Below, one piece after another: positions 1 to 9,015 of a stretch of 64,000 nucleotides of DNA; the stretch's first letter is position 1, and each line of letters starts with the position of its first letter. Under the pieces are notes generated by a model that saw only the letters and a program-made list of their open reading frames with translations, made no database searches and was not told the origin of the DNA. Location: positions 1 to 64,000 of the forward strand of contig DATBIR010000040.1 of assembly GCA_036556825.1 (NCBI GenBank), read 5' to 3'. Origin of the DNA: JAJKJG01 sp036556825 (GTDB taxonomy: Bacteria > Pseudomonadota > Alphaproteobacteria > Rhizobiales > Beijerinckiaceae). The position numbers and the translations under genes were made by a program.

Positions 1-1
1 C

Positions 2-223
2 GCCTGGCCGCGCCCTGGCCAGACCCGCCTCTCGATCCCCAACAACCACCTGCAATACGCCCTGACCTGGTTCGGCCTCGCGCTCACCCTGCTCGGCGTG
101 TTCGGGGCGTGGGCCTGGAAGAGGACGCGAGCTGAGCCGCAAGCCGTTCCCGATCCCGCCGGTTCAACATCGACCGGGTTGCCCCTGTCATCTCCCGCCG
201 GTAGAGGGGACGGCTTCAAGTAG
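2..223 (+). CDS. SURF1 family cytochrome oxidase assembly protein (C-terminal fragment)
   Basis: Only the last 73 codons are inside the window; the 5' part lies before base 1. SURF1 is an inner-membrane factor that helps insert haem a into cytochrome c oxidase. The fragment carries the family's closing signature PNNHLQYALTWFGLA and a final hydrophobic segment (about 17 residues, rich in L, G, A, W) ending in a positive WKRTR stretch, as expected of the second transmembrane helix of SURF1. The last 25 residues are a Pro/Gly/Ser-rich tail that is probably cytoplasmic. In related Hyphomicrobiales it closes a cytochrome oxidase gene cluster, which would lie upstream. The family call is firm despite the truncation. 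Confidence 0.85.
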   Translation, partial: AWPRPGQTRLSIPNNHLQYALTWFGLALTLLGVFGAWAWKRTRAEPQAVPDPAGSTSTGLPLSSPAGRGDGFK

Positions 224-247
224 AAGCCCCCTTTGATCCTTTGTCTC

Positions 248-293
248 GCATGATCCACTTGGGCGAAGTGGTATCCACTTGGCCGCATCATGC
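248..293. repeat. Rhizobiales-type intergenic palindromic repeat, copy 1
   Basis: Arms gcatgat (248-254) and atcatgc (287-293) enclose an inner cacttgggcgaagtgg-like dyad. The element lies between SURF1 and thrC and ends 31 bases before the proposed thrC start. It resembles the copies at 3057, 8128, 8960, 33047 and 39215. An open frame runs through it into thrC, but it is unlikely to be coding. Confidence 0.6.
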
Positions 294-324
294 TCTAATG
301 TCCGCCCCACCGGAGGCCTGTTCC

Positions 325-1734
325 TTGCTCCACATCTCCACCCGCGGCGAAGCACCGGCGGTCGGCTTCAGCGAGGCGTTGCTGGCCGGGCTGGCGCGCG
401 ACGGCGGCCTTTATGTGCCCGAAGCCTGGCCGGCGCTGCAGCGGGAGACGATCCAGGGCTTTGCCGGCCGGCGCTATGCGGACGTCGCCAAGGTCGTTCT
501 CGGCGCATTGGCCGACGACATTCCCGCCGCCGAGCTCAGCCGCATGGTCGAGGAAGCCTATGCCGGCTTCCGCCACCCGGCCATCTGCCCGCTGACGCAG
601 ATCGGCGACAACCTGTTCGTGCTCGAGCTGTTCCATGGCCCGACGCTCGCCTTCAAGGACCTGGCCATGCAGCTCCTCGGGCGCATGATGGACCACGTGC
701 TCGAGGCGTGCGGCGGGCGCGCCACCATCATCGGCGCCACGTCGGGCGATACCGGCAGCGCCGCCGTCGAGGCCTTTCGCGGCTCCTCGCAGGTCGACGT
801 GTTCATCCTCTACCCGCACGGGCGCGTGTCCGACGTCCAGCGCCGGCAGATGACCACGGTCGACGCGCCGAACGTTCATGCGATCGCCGTGGAAGGAACG
901 TTCGACGACTGTCAGGCCATCGTCAAAGGGCTGTTCAACCACGCGCGCTTCCGCGACGAGTTGCACCTGTCGGGCGTCAACTCCATCAACTGGGCGCGCA
1001 TCGCCGCGCAGACCGTCTATTACTTCACGGCGGCCGTGGCACTCGGCGGGCCGCACCGGCCGGTGTCCTTCGCGGTGCCGACCGGCAATTTCGGCGACAT
1101 TCTCGCCGGATGGATCGCGCGGCGCATGGGCCTGCCGGTCGGGCGCTTCATGCTGGCGACCAATGCCAACGACATTCTCGCCCGCACCCTCGCGACCGGC
1201 ACCTATGAGATACGCGCCGTGACGCCCACCACCTCGCCGTCGATGGACATCCAGGTATCGTCGAATTTCGAACGGCTCCTGTTCGACCTCTATGACCGCG
1301 ACGCGGCCGCCGTCCGCCGGCTGATGGCCAATCTGGCGCAGGCGCGCGCCTTCACGGTCGAAGCCGGGCCGCTGCAGCGTCTGCGCGCCGAATTCGCCGG
1401 CCATGCGGTCGCTGAAGATGCCGTGGCCCACGAAATCGCCTCGACCTGGCGCGACGCCGCCTATCTGCTCGATCCGCACACGGCGGTCGGGGTGAGCGCC
1501 GGCCGCACGCTGCTCGCGCGCGAACCGCAGACGCCGCTGATCGCGCTCGCCACCGCGCATCCGGCGAAATTCCCGGAGGTTGTCGAACGAGCGACCGGTA
1601 TGCGGCCCCGGCTTCCGGCCCATCTCGCTATGCTGATGGACCGGCCCGAGCGCTTCACTGTCCTCGCCAACGACCAAGCCGCCGTGGAGACTTTCATCCG
1701 CGACCGCGCCCGCGTCGTCCGGGCCGCCGCATGA
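325..1734 (+). CDS. thrC: Threonine synthase
   Basis: PLP-dependent last step of threonine synthesis: O-phospho-L-homoserine to L-threonine plus phosphate, in the cytoplasm. The N-terminal motif HISTRGEAP is typical, and the PLP lysine is K111 in HGPTLAFKDLAM; GATSGDTGSAA and PTGNFGD are phosphate and cofactor binding loops. I chose the TTG at 325 because GGAGG at 312-316 sits 8 bases upstream and the resulting 469 residues match the family. The frame is open back to 241, but that part runs through a palindromic repeat (248-293). Its stop overlaps the start of the M16 peptidase by ATGA, so the two are probably co-translated. The homoserine kinase gene thrB lies 9 kb away on the other strand. 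Confidence 0.93.
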   Translation: MLHISTRGEAPAVGFSEALLAGLARDGGLYVPEAWPALQRETIQGFAGRRYADVAKVVLGALADDIPAAELSRMVEEAYAGFRHPAICPLTQIGDNLFVLELFHGPTLAFKDLAMQLLGRMMDHVLEACGGRATIIGATSGDTGSAAVEAFRGSSQVDVFILYPHGRVSDVQRRQMTTVDAPNVHAIAVEGTFDDCQAIVKGLFNHARFRDELHLSGVNSINWARIAAQTVYYFTAAVALGGPHRPVSFAVPTGNFGDILAGWIARRMGLPVGRFMLATNANDILARTLATGTYEIRAVTPTTSPSMDIQVSSNFERLLFDLYDRDAAAVRRLMANLAQARAFTVEAGPLQRLRAEFAGHAVAEDAVAHEIASTWRDAAYLLDPHTAVGVSAGRTLLAREPQTPLIALATAHPAKFPEVVERATGMRPRLPAHLAMLMDRPERFTVLANDQAAVETFIRDRARVVRAAA

Positions 1735-3017
1735 ACCGCTATTTCGCGGCGAGCGATCCGGCGGTCCGGATCACGCAGCTCGGCAACGGCCTGACCGTTG
1801 CGACCGAAGCGATGGCCCATGTCGCCACGGCGACGCTCGGGGTTTGGGTCGGGGCCGGCTCGCGTCACGAATTCGCGGACGAGCACGGCCTCTCGCATCT
1901 GATCGAGCACATGGCGTTCAAGGGCACTGCCAGGCGTTCGGCGCGGCAGATCGCCGAGGACGTGGAGAATGTCGGCGGCGAGATCAACGCCGCGACCAGC
2001 AGCGAGTTCACCTTCTACAGCGCGCGCGTGCTCGGCGAGAATGTCGACCTGGCCCTCGACGTGCTCGCCGACATCCTGATGAACTCGAGCTTCGACGGGG
2101 CCGAGCTGGCGCGCGAAAAAGGCGTGATCCTGCAGGAGCATGCTGCCGTCGAGGACAGCCCCGACGATCTCATCCACGATGCCTTCATGGAGACCGCCTT
2201 TGCCGACCAGGCGATTGGGCGGCCGATCCTCGGGCAGCCGGAGACGATCAAGAGCTTCGGCCCGGAGGCCATCCGCGCCTTCATCGGTCGTGAATATGCG
2301 CCGGGCCGCATGGTGCTTGCCGCCGCCGGCGCGGTGGAACACGAGGCGATCGTGGCGGCCGCCGAAAAGACCTTCGGCGCCTTGCCGGCGGCGCAGCCCG
2401 GCGCGGCGGCGGCAGCACGCTATACCGGCGGCGACCGGCGCCTGACGCGCAAGCTCGAGCAGGCCAACCTGATCATTGGCCTGCCCGGCTGCTCCTTCAA
2501 GGATCCGCACTTCTACGCCACGCACATGTTCGCCCAGGTGCTGGGCGGCGGGCTGACCTCGCGACTGTGGCACGAGGTGCGCGAAAAGCGTGGCCTCGCC
2601 TATCAGGTGGACGCATTCCACTGGCCGTTTTCCGACTGCGGCGTGTTCGGGATCGGCGCCGGAACCGCCGGCGCGGACCTGCCGGAGCTCGTCGACGTCG
2701 CCATTGATTGCGCCCGCCAGGCCACCTGCGACATCGACGAGTCCGAGATTGCGCGCGCCAAGGCTCAGCTCAAGGTCGCCCTTCTTGCCGCCCTCGAGAC
2801 GCCGGGCGGCCGTATCGAACGCAATGCGCGCCAGCTTCTCGCCTGGGGCCGTGTCATTCCGGTTGAGGAGATCGTGACGCGCGTCGATGCCGTGACGGTC
2901 GCGGACGTCCGGCAGGCCGGCTCGGGGCTGCTCTCGGGCGCCCCGACCGTGGCGGCCATCGGGCCGATCAAACGTCTGCCCCGCGTTGATCAGATCGCCG
3001 CCGCTCTGCGGGGCTGA
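1731..3017 (+). CDS. M16 family zinc metallopeptidase (mitochondrial-processing-peptidase-like)
   Basis: The protein has 428 residues. The inverted zinc motif HxxEH is intact (H56, E59, H60 in HGLSHLIEHMAFKGT), so the subunit should be catalytically competent; the C-terminal half keeps the EVREKRGLAYQV segment of the family. It is the bacterial relative of the beta subunit of the mitochondrial processing peptidase and probably trims peptides; the substrate cannot be read from sequence. It starts in a 4-bp ATGA overlap with thrC, a pairing seen in many alphaproteobacteria. No signal peptide is evident, so a cytoplasmic location is likely. Two more M16 genes lie at 42.9-45.6 kb, one of which lacks the zinc motif. 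Confidence 0.9.
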   Translation: MNRYFAASDPAVRITQLGNGLTVATEAMAHVATATLGVWVGAGSRHEFADEHGLSHLIEHMAFKGTARRSARQIAEDVENVGGEINAATSSEFTFYSARVLGENVDLALDVLADILMNSSFDGAELAREKGVILQEHAAVEDSPDDLIHDAFMETAFADQAIGRPILGQPETIKSFGPEAIRAFIGREYAPGRMVLAAAGAVEHEAIVAAAEKTFGALPAAQPGAAAAARYTGGDRRLTRKLEQANLIIGLPGCSFKDPHFYATHMFAQVLGGGLTSRLWHEVREKRGLAYQVDAFHWPFSDCGVFGIGAGTAGADLPELVDVAIDCARQATCDIDESEIARAKAQLKVALLAALETPGGRIERNARQLLAWGRVIPVEEIVTRVDAVTVADVRQAGSGLLSGAPTVAAIGPIKRLPRVDQIAAALRG

Positions 3018-3411
3018 GCCCGCGGACCGCTGGCGGCGTTGCGGCAGACTGATGGCAAGATACCACTTCTCCGATCAAGCCCGGCCCGGACCCGATCCGG
3101 ATCATGCGACTTCAGGAGAAGTGCCGGGCCGGTTCAACTTTGAAGCGACGAGGCTCTGGTGGCGGCGCCGCCGATGCGCTGTTGCCATGCGTTTTCCGAC
3201 TTGTTTTTGACGCATTCTTTGGCGGAAGAAAGGGCCTGGATTATCGCCCTGGCGCCACCCTTTGCCCGGAAATGCCGACACGGCCGCATTCCGGCCCATC
3301 TTTGCTGTTCAAGAGCCATGCTGCTAACTTCCAGCGCCTTGCCGTCACGCTTGCCGGTCGATACGACTTGGCTGATCAACCCCCTGTGAGTTCCGGACGA
3401 GAGAACACGCG
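3018..3411. other. Intergenic region without a recognisable gene
   Basis: 394 bases between the M16 peptidase and the GGDEF-EAL gene. Around 3057-3108 it holds a degenerate copy of the intergenic repeat family, ending gatccggatcatgcg. The minus-strand open frames crossing it continue into the antisense of the next gene and show no family resemblance. I see no convincing promoter or RNA gene. Confidence 0.4.
3057..3108. repeat. Degenerate intergenic palindromic repeat, copy 2
   Basis: The segment contains ataccacttct, a ccgatcaagcccgg stretch and ends gatccggatcatgcg, matching the layout of the other copies in this window. The outer arm on the left is eroded. It lies about 40 bases downstream of the M16 peptidase stop. 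Confidence 0.4.
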
Positions 3412-6294
3412 TTGCGGATCGTCCATGCTGCCATAACGGTGCTCGTCGCGGCGCTCGCGCTAGTCGTCTATTCATCGTCAGCCCAGGCCGTCGAGGCCGC
3501 CCGCGTCACCCTCGACGCGGCCGCCATCGACCTGACCTCAGCCATCGAGCGCTACACCTCCGACGGCGACCTGATCCAGATCTCGACCGCTCCCGGCCGG
3601 GACGGCATCGTCCGCCGCATCGCCGTCAAGGCGCGCGAGTCCGGCACCCGCTCGGACTGGATCGTGTTCGCGCTCACCAACGACACCGACGAGCAGGTCG
3701 ACCGCCTGCTGGTCGCCCCGCACTTCCGGCTGGTCGGTTCGGGGGTCATCTGGCCCGACCTCGGAGCATCGCGCATTGCCGCCATCACGGCCAGCGAGGG
3801 CATCCGGCCAGAACGCGAGCAAAGCCCGGACGCCGACGTCTTCCTGATCACCCTCGATCCCGGCACCACGGTGACCTATGTCGCCGAGCTGCGCACCCCC
3901 AACGTGCCGCAGGTCTATCTGTGGGAGCCTGAAGCCTACAAGCAGAAGGTCAACGGCCTGACGCTCTACAAGGGCATCATCATCGGCATCGCGGGCCTGC
4001 TGGCGCTGTTTCTGACCATCGTCTTCGTGGTCAAGGGCGCCCTCATCTTTCCTGCGGCCGCGGCCCTCGCCTGGGCGGTGCTGGCCTATGCCTGCATCGA
4101 CTTCGGCTTCTTTCAGCGCGTCTTTCCGATCAGCGAGGTGACCGAGCGCGTCTATCGCGCCGCCGCCGAGGCGGTGCTCGCCGCGACCCTTCTCGTATTT
4201 CTGTTCGCCTATCTCAATCTCAACCGCTGGCACGTGCGCTACAGCCACGTGACGCTGTTCTGGCTGGCCTTCCTGGCGGCGCTCGTCGGTCTGGCCGTGA
4301 TCGACCCGCCGGTCGCGGCGGGCGTCGCGCGCGTTTCCATCGCGGCCGTCGCGGGCATCGGCTTCGCCCTGGTGATCCACCTGGCCACGCACGGCTACGA
4401 CCGCGCCGTGATGCTGATCCCGACCTGGCTGCTCCTGGTGGTATGGGTCGCCACCGCCGGCTTCACGGTCGGTGGCCAGCTCAGCGCCGATCTCGTCCAG
4501 CCAGCCCTGATCGGCGGGCTCGTGCTGATCGTGATGCTGATCGGCTTCACGGTCATGCAGCACGCCTTTTCCGGCGGCGCCTTCGCGCAGGGCCTGGTCA
4601 GCGACACCGAGCGACGCGCCCTCGCCCTTACCGGTGCCGGCGACATCGTGTTCGACTGGGACGTGGTCAGCGACAAGGTATTCGTCAGCCCCGAGGTCGA
4701 GCAGCAGCTCGGGCTCAAGCGCGGTGCCCTCGAAGGCCCGGCCGCGGCTTGGCTCGACGCCATCCACCCGTTCGACCGGGACCGCTACCGGACCGCACTG
4801 GACGCGGTGATCGAGCATCGGCGCGGCCGTATCGTCCAGGATTTCCGGCTGCGCTCGGCGGCGGGCCCGTATTACTGGTTCCGGCTCAAGGCCCGTCCGG
4901 TCATCGGCACCGACGGTGAGGTGATCCGCATCGTCGGCACGCTGGCCGACGTGACCGAGGCCAAGACCGCGGAAGAGCGGCTGTTGCACGATGCCGTGCA
5001 CGACAACCTGACGGGTCTGCCCAACCGCGAGCTGTTCAACGACCGCTTGCAGGCGGCGCTCACCTACGCGGCGCAGGATGAGACGATCCGGCCGACGGTT
5101 CTCTGCATCGACATCGACCGCTTCAAGCACGTCAACGAGGCGGTCGGGCTGTCGGCCGGCGACTCGATCCTCCTCACCCTGTCGCGGCGCCTCGGCCGCC
5201 TCCTGCGCCCGCAGGATACGCTGGCGCGCGTCGGCGGCGACGAATTTGCCGTGATCCTGCTGTCCGAGCGCGAGTCGGACCGCATCATCGCCTTTGCCGA
5301 CATGATCCGGCGGGCCGTCAACACGCCCATCACTTATTCCGAGCGCGAGATCTTCCTGACGGCCTCGATCGGCCTCGTGCTGCACGATGCCGAGGCGGGG
5401 CTGCGCCGCGAGGAGGTCCTGCGCAACGCCGAGATCGCCATGGTGCACGCCAAGCGCCAGGGCGGAGACCGGATCGAGGTGTTTCGGCCGAACATGCGCT
5501 CCGACCGTGGCGACCGCTTCACGCTTGAAAGCGATCTGCGTCGGGCCTTGGACCGCGGCGAGATCCGCGTGGTGTTCCAGCCCATCGTGCGCCTCGAGGA
5601 TCGCACCATTGCCGGTTTTGAGGCGCTGCTGCGCTGGGATCACCCGCGGCTCGGCAGGCTCGGGCCGCACACCTTCATTCCGCTTGCCGAAGAAAGCGGC
5701 CTGATCGTCAATCTCGGCGTATTCGCGCTGGAGCGGACCGCGCGCGAACTGGCCGCCTGGCAGCGCGCCCTCGACGTCGAGCCACCGATCTTCGCCAGCG
5801 TCAACGTGTCGAGCCGCCAGCTCCTGCGCCACGATCTGCTGCACGACGTCAAGACGGTGCTGGCACGCAGCGGCGTGCGCCCCGGCTCGCTGAAGCTCGA
5901 GCTGACCGAAAGCCTGGTCATGGAGAATCCGGAATACGCGGCGCAAATGCTGACGCGCATCCGCGAACTCGGCGCCGGCTTGTCGCTCGACGATTTCGGC
6001 ACCGGCTATTCGGCGCTGTCGTATCTGCAGCGCTTTCCGTTTGACACCATCAAGATCGACCAGTCGTTCGTGCAGCAAATGTCGAACGGCAATCGGCCGG
6101 TGATCCTGCGCTCGATCGTCAAGCTGGCGCACGAGCTCGGCATGGAGGTGGTCGCCGAAGGGGCCGAGTCCGAATCCGACGCGATCGAGCTCTACCAGAT
6201 GGGCTGCGAATACGCGCAGGGCTTCGCCTTCGGCGAGCCGATGTCGCCTTTGCAGGCGCGCCAGCTGGTCGGCGCCGCGCCCGAGGCGGCGTGA
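3412..6294 (+). CDS. Membrane-bound PAS-GGDEF-EAL protein (cyclic-di-GMP turnover)
   Basis: 960 residues. A signal-peptide-like start (1-26) precedes an extracytoplasmic domain (to about 185), then about seven hydrophobic segments (about 187-395) as in 7TMR-DISM-type receptors, a PAS domain (about 405-520), GGDEF and EAL. The diguanylate cyclase signature GGDEF is intact at 608-612 with an RxxD inhibitory site (RPQD) five residues before it. The phosphodiesterase domain keeps EAL (737-739) and DDFGTGYS, so both activities are possible. The start is a TTG with GAGAG about 8 bases upstream, chosen because it yields the signal sequence. It is monocistronic; the input signal is unknown. The large antisense frame over it is an artefact of GC-rich codon use. 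Confidence 0.9.
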   Translation: MRIVHAAITVLVAALALVVYSSSAQAVEAARVTLDAAAIDLTSAIERYTSDGDLIQISTAPGRDGIVRRIAVKARESGTRSDWIVFALTNDTDEQVDRLLVAPHFRLVGSGVIWPDLGASRIAAITASEGIRPEREQSPDADVFLITLDPGTTVTYVAELRTPNVPQVYLWEPEAYKQKVNGLTLYKGIIIGIAGLLALFLTIVFVVKGALIFPAAAALAWAVLAYACIDFGFFQRVFPISEVTERVYRAAAEAVLAATLLVFLFAYLNLNRWHVRYSHVTLFWLAFLAALVGLAVIDPPVAAGVARVSIAAVAGIGFALVIHLATHGYDRAVMLIPTWLLLVVWVATAGFTVGGQLSADLVQPALIGGLVLIVMLIGFTVMQHAFSGGAFAQGLVSDTERRALALTGAGDIVFDWDVVSDKVFVSPEVEQQLGLKRGALEGPAAAWLDAIHPFDRDRYRTALDAVIEHRRGRIVQDFRLRSAAGPYYWFRLKARPVIGTDGEVIRIVGTLADVTEAKTAEERLLHDAVHDNLTGLPNRELFNDRLQAALTYAAQDETIRPTVLCIDIDRFKHVNEAVGLSAGDSILLTLSRRLGRLLRPQDTLARVGGDEFAVILLSERESDRIIAFADMIRRAVNTPITYSEREIFLTASIGLVLHDAEAGLRREEVLRNAEIAMVHAKRQGGDRIEVFRPNMRSDRGDRFTLESDLRRALDRGEIRVVFQPIVRLEDRTIAGFEALLRWDHPRLGRLGPHTFIPLAEESGLIVNLGVFALERTARELAAWQRALDVEPPIFASVNVSSRQLLRHDLLHDVKTVLARSGVRPGSLKLELTESLVMENPEYAAQMLTRIRELGAGLSLDDFGTGYSALSYLQRFPFDTIKIDQSFVQQMSNGNRPVILRSIVKLAHELGMEVVAEGAESESDAIELYQMGCEYAQGFAFGEPMSPLQARQLVGAAPEAA

Positions 6295-6329
6295 CCTGAT
6301 CCTGTCCGTGGCTCTTGGGCGTTTCCGAG

Positions 6330-6345
6330 ATCCACCTTCGTGGAT
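6330..6345. terminator. Short hairpin after the GGDEF-EAL gene
   Basis: ATCCAC and GTGGAT pair across a 4-base cttc loop, 35 bases after the stop of the GGDEF-EAL gene. There is no T-run, so it could be a weak terminator or mRNA end-stabiliser rather than a classical intrinsic terminator. Confidence 0.35.
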
Positions 6346-6377
6346 GCGCAAGGCGGGAACATCCGGGCGTTGGGGAA

Positions 6378-6393
6378 GCTGCGCATGCGCAGC
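6378..6393. repeat. Perfect 16-bp palindrome between convergent genes
   Basis: GCTGCGCATGCGCAGC equals its own reverse complement and is followed by a second partial copy (atgcgcac). It lies between the convergent GGDEF-EAL and yqgE genes. The role is unknown; a two-way transcription barrier or a protein site are both possible. Confidence 0.45.
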
Positions 6394-6532
6394 ATGCGCA
6401 CGCGGCGGCAGCGCTCACACCGATCTCGCGTTCCACCGCACCGGGCCGAACCGCCAGCCTGTGCAAGGGCGGCATTGGCTGCGAAATCGGCAACAGGCGC
6501 ACCCGAGTGAACGCCGCCCCGGAGGGATGCCG

Positions 6533-7189
6533 TTACGCGTGACCGGCGTCCGTGGAGAGCATCGCCGGGTCGATGCCGAGCTTGCGCAAGGCAAGGTCGT
6601 ATTTCGATTCCAGCGGCGAGCTGAAGATCAGATCGGGATCGGCGGGGCAATTGAGCCAGCCGTTGCCCTGGATCTCGCTCTCGAGCTGTCCGGCCGACCA
6701 GCCGGCATAGCCGAGCGCCAGGACGGCGCTGCGCGGGCCCTCGCCCTTGGCAATGGCGCGCAGGATATCGATGGTCGCCGTGAGGCACACCCGCTCGTCG
6801 ATCGGCAGCGTCGACTGGTCGAGATAGAAATCGGGGGAATGCAGAACGAAGCCGCGGCTTGTCTCGACCGGGCCGCCCATCAGGACCTGCATGCGACCGA
6901 CGCGCTGCGGCAGCCTGATGCGCTCAGCTTCCGGAATGATGTCGAGCTGAACCAGCAGATCCGAGAAGTTCAGGTCGGCGGCAGCCTTGTTGATGACGAT
7001 GCCCATGGCGCCTTCGGCCGAATGCGCGCACACATAGATGACGCTGCGCGAAAAGCGCTCATCCAGCATGCCCGGCATGGCGAGCAGCATCTGGCCGTCG
7101 AGAAACCCGCGCATGGGCTCGCTGCCCTGGCTTAACCTGGTTCGCATAGTCGCCATGCTACCTTGCATTTGGGCCTTGTCCATTCGCAT
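6533..7189 (-). CDS. YqgE/AlgH family protein
   Basis: 218 residues, the typical length of UPF0301/DUF179. Hallmarks are GFLDGQMLLAMPGM near the N terminus, a VINKAA segment, the MGGPVETSRGFVLH stretch and the late ALGYAGWSAGQLESEI motif. The biochemical role of the family is not settled; AlgH was named for an effect on alginate gene regulation. The N terminus holds several methionines (codons 1, 3, 8, 12, 15), so the exact start is uncertain; AAGG lies 4 bases before the ATG at 7156. It diverges from the DsbD-domain gene 81 bases away, a neighbourhood common in Hyphomicrobiales. Confidence 0.88.
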   Translation of the reverse strand: MRMDKAQMQGSMATMRTRLSQGSEPMRGFLDGQMLLAMPGMLDERFSRSVIYVCAHSAEGAMGIVINKAAADLNFSDLLVQLDIIPEAERIRLPQRVGRMQVLMGGPVETSRGFVLHSPDFYLDQSTLPIDERVCLTATIDILRAIAKGEGPRSAVLALGYAGWSAGQLESEIQGNGWLNCPADPDLIFSSPLESKYDLALRKLGIDPAMLSTDAGHA

Positions 7190-7270
7190 CCGTTAACCGA
7201 TCACGGGATCGTGGATGGCCCGCCGAGGCCCGTGACCGTAGAGGGAAGCGCCTGATCGGCCTCCAGTTCC

Positions 7271-8128
7271 ATGTTTGTGCCATTGTGCCTCAAAAAATTG
7301 CTGCCTTTGCTCGTGCTTCTGTCCCTCTGCCAGGGGGCCGCGGCACAGGACGCGTCGGCGTGGAGCGAAGGCCACCGCTCGCGGGTGCGGCTCCTTGCCG
7401 GAGGAGCCGATGGTCCGAACCTGCTCGCCGGGGTCGAACTGGCGCTGCAGCAGGGCTTTAAGACCTATTGGCGCAACCCCGGTGAATCCGGACTTCCGCC
7501 GACCTTCGACTGGTCGAAATCGACCAATGTGGAAACGGTCGACGTGCTGTGGCCGGCACCCACGCGTTCCGAGGATGCCGGTGGCGTCTCCTACGGCTAT
7601 TCGGGCGAGGTGATCTTCCCGCTGCGCGTGCGGCCGCGGGAGCCGGGCAAGCCGGTCACGCTGGCGCTCAAGATCGATTACGGCGTGTGCAAGGACATTT
7701 GCATCCCGGCCCAGGCCGAGCTGTCCCTGACCCTGCCGAAGGAGGCCGCGCCATCGGTGCGCAGCATGATCGGGCAGGCTCTGGCGCGCGTGCCGCGGCT
7801 CCAGGCCCCCGGTGCCGGGGATGTGTCGGTGGTCGCCGCCGAGGCGATGACCGACGGCGACCGGCGTGGCCTGACGGTCACCGTGCGCGCCCCATCCGGC
7901 ACCCCGCCGCGCCTGTTCGTCGAAGCGCCCGACAACTGGTTCCTGCTCCCCTCGGCCGCGCCGAAGCGCATCGGAACCGGGGCGCAGCCCGAATACGTCT
8001 TCGACGTGCCGGTTTTGGAGCGCCCGCGTCAGGCGAGCGGCGCCGTCGAGTTGCGCTTTACCGTCGTGGCCGGCGACAAGGCGGTCGAAACCGCAATGAG
8101 CCTCGACGCCGCCCAGCTGCCACGCTAG
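7271..8128 (+). CDS. Exported DsbD-N-terminal-domain protein
   Basis: 285 residues with a clear signal peptide (basic KK, hydrophobic LLPLLVLLSL, cleavage near AAAQD around residue 26). The body matches the thiol-accepting alpha domain found at the N terminus of the disulfide reductase DsbD, with paired cysteines in GVCKDICIPA, but the membrane and thioredoxin parts of DsbD are absent. It may therefore act as a free periplasmic thiol carrier fed by a CcdA/DsbD-like membrane protein encoded elsewhere; that is inference. The WRNPGESG stretch is conserved in this family. The next gene is a peroxiredoxin, fitting a redox theme. A degenerate repeat begins at its stop codon. Confidence 0.8.
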   Translation: MFVPLCLKKLLPLLVLLSLCQGAAAQDASAWSEGHRSRVRLLAGGADGPNLLAGVELALQQGFKTYWRNPGESGLPPTFDWSKSTNVETVDVLWPAPTRSEDAGGVSYGYSGEVIFPLRVRPREPGKPVTLALKIDYGVCKDICIPAQAELSLTLPKEAAPSVRSMIGQALARVPRLQAPGAGDVSVVAAEAMTDGDRRGLTVTVRAPSGTPPRLFVEAPDNWFLLPSAAPKRIGTGAQPEYVFDVPVLERPRQASGAVELRFTVVAGDKAVETAMSLDAAQLPR

Positions 8129-8222
8129 AGCATGGTCCGGCGACAGCTTGTCCCGGACTACAATCGGGGTGGACCTGCTTCGCTGAACAAGGCTGGTCCC
8201 GGACCTGATCCTGGATCATGCG
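8128..8222. repeat. Degenerate intergenic palindromic repeat, copy 3
   Basis: The element begins gagcatggtccgg at the last base of the DsbD-like stop codon and ends ctggatcatgcgg. The outer arms GCATGGTCC/GGATCATGC are imperfect. It fills the space before the peroxiredoxin leader. Confidence 0.4.
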
Positions 8223-8298
8223 GCCCAAAACGATCGAGAGCAGATTCACCCGAGCGGGGAAGCCGTCCCGCACTCGTTCTGCAAAAAGGGAGTTGAAG

Positions 8299-8787
8299 AT
8301 GACCATCCAGGTTGGCGACCGCCTGCCCAAGAGCTCGTTCCGGACCATGGGAGCCGACGGCAAGCCGGCGGAGAAGACCACCGACGACGTGTTCAAGGGC
8401 CGCAAGGTCGTGCTGTTTGCGGTGCCTGGCGCGTTCACGCCGACCTGCCATCGCAACCACATGCCCGGCTACGTCGCCAAGGCCGACGAGATCAAGGCGA
8501 AGGGGATCGACGCCATCGTCGTCACGGCCGTCAACGATGTGTTCGTGATGGATGCCTGGACGAAAGCGAGCGGCTGCGACGGCAAGATCGAATTCATCGC
8601 CGACGGCAACGGCGATTTCGCCAAGGCGATCGGCCTCTCGCTCGACGCCTCCGGCAATGGGCTCGGCACGCGCTCGAAGCGCTACTCGATGATTGTCGAC
8701 GATGGCGTCGTCAGATCCCTCAACATCGAAGAGGCTCCCGGCAAGGCCGAGGCCTCGGGCGCCGACAACCTGCTCAAGTCGCTATAA
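8299..8787 (+). CDS. Peroxiredoxin (Prx5-like)
   Basis: Thiol peroxidase of 162 residues that reduces hydrogen peroxide and alkyl hydroperoxides in the cytoplasm. The peroxidatic cysteine is C50 in PGAFTPTCHRNH, the signature of the Prx5/AhpC-TSA 'redoxin' group; a second cysteine (ASGCDGK, near residue 93) may resolve it. I start at the ATG at 8299 because GGGAG at 8288-8292 is 6 bases upstream and MTIQVGDRLP is the usual N terminus; the frame is open back to 8218 but enters the repeat element. The reductant, glutaredoxin or thioredoxin, cannot be told from sequence. Confidence 0.92.
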   Translation: MTIQVGDRLPKSSFRTMGADGKPAEKTTDDVFKGRKVVLFAVPGAFTPTCHRNHMPGYVAKADEIKAKGIDAIVVTAVNDVFVMDAWTKASGCDGKIEFIADGNGDFAKAIGLSLDASGNGLGTRSKRYSMIVDDGVVRSLNIEEAPGKAEASGADNLLKSL

Positions 8788-8959
8788 GAGCTGGAGCAAA
8801 CGCACCGCGCGTCGCCGCGATCGCCGACGCGCCCCCCGGGGTCAGGATGGAGTCAGGTCGAGCCATCCTGATCTCTTCTTGCATCACCTGATCCCCGATC
8901 AGGCCGGGGCACGCCTTTTCGGCACAACGGCACCTGCTCCGGATCAAGTCCGAGTTAGA

Positions 8960-9001
8960 GCATTTTCCGGCGAAGTGGGTCCGGTTCGCCGAAGAAAATG
9001 C
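8960..9001. repeat. Intergenic palindromic repeat, copy 4
   Basis: Arms gcattttc (8960-8967) and gaaaatgc (8994-9001) with inner cggcgaa and ttcgccg arms. It is immediately followed by a separate 36-base perfect hairpin. This two-part structure resembles repeats scattered through Bradyrhizobium-like genomes (recalled, not searched). Confidence 0.6.
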
Positions 9002-9015
9002 GTCTTTTGCAAAAG

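Noticed and set aside
241..324. N-terminal extension of threonine synthase from an upstream start
   Set aside because: The 28 extra codons are made of the palindromic repeat at 248-293; the TTG at 325 has a well-spaced GGAGG and gives the family N terminus.
3538..6351. 937-codon open frame on the minus strand
   Set aside because: It is antisense to the GGDEF-EAL gene, which has clear domains; long antisense frames are expected with this G/C-biased codon use, and the translation is low in complexity with no family signature.
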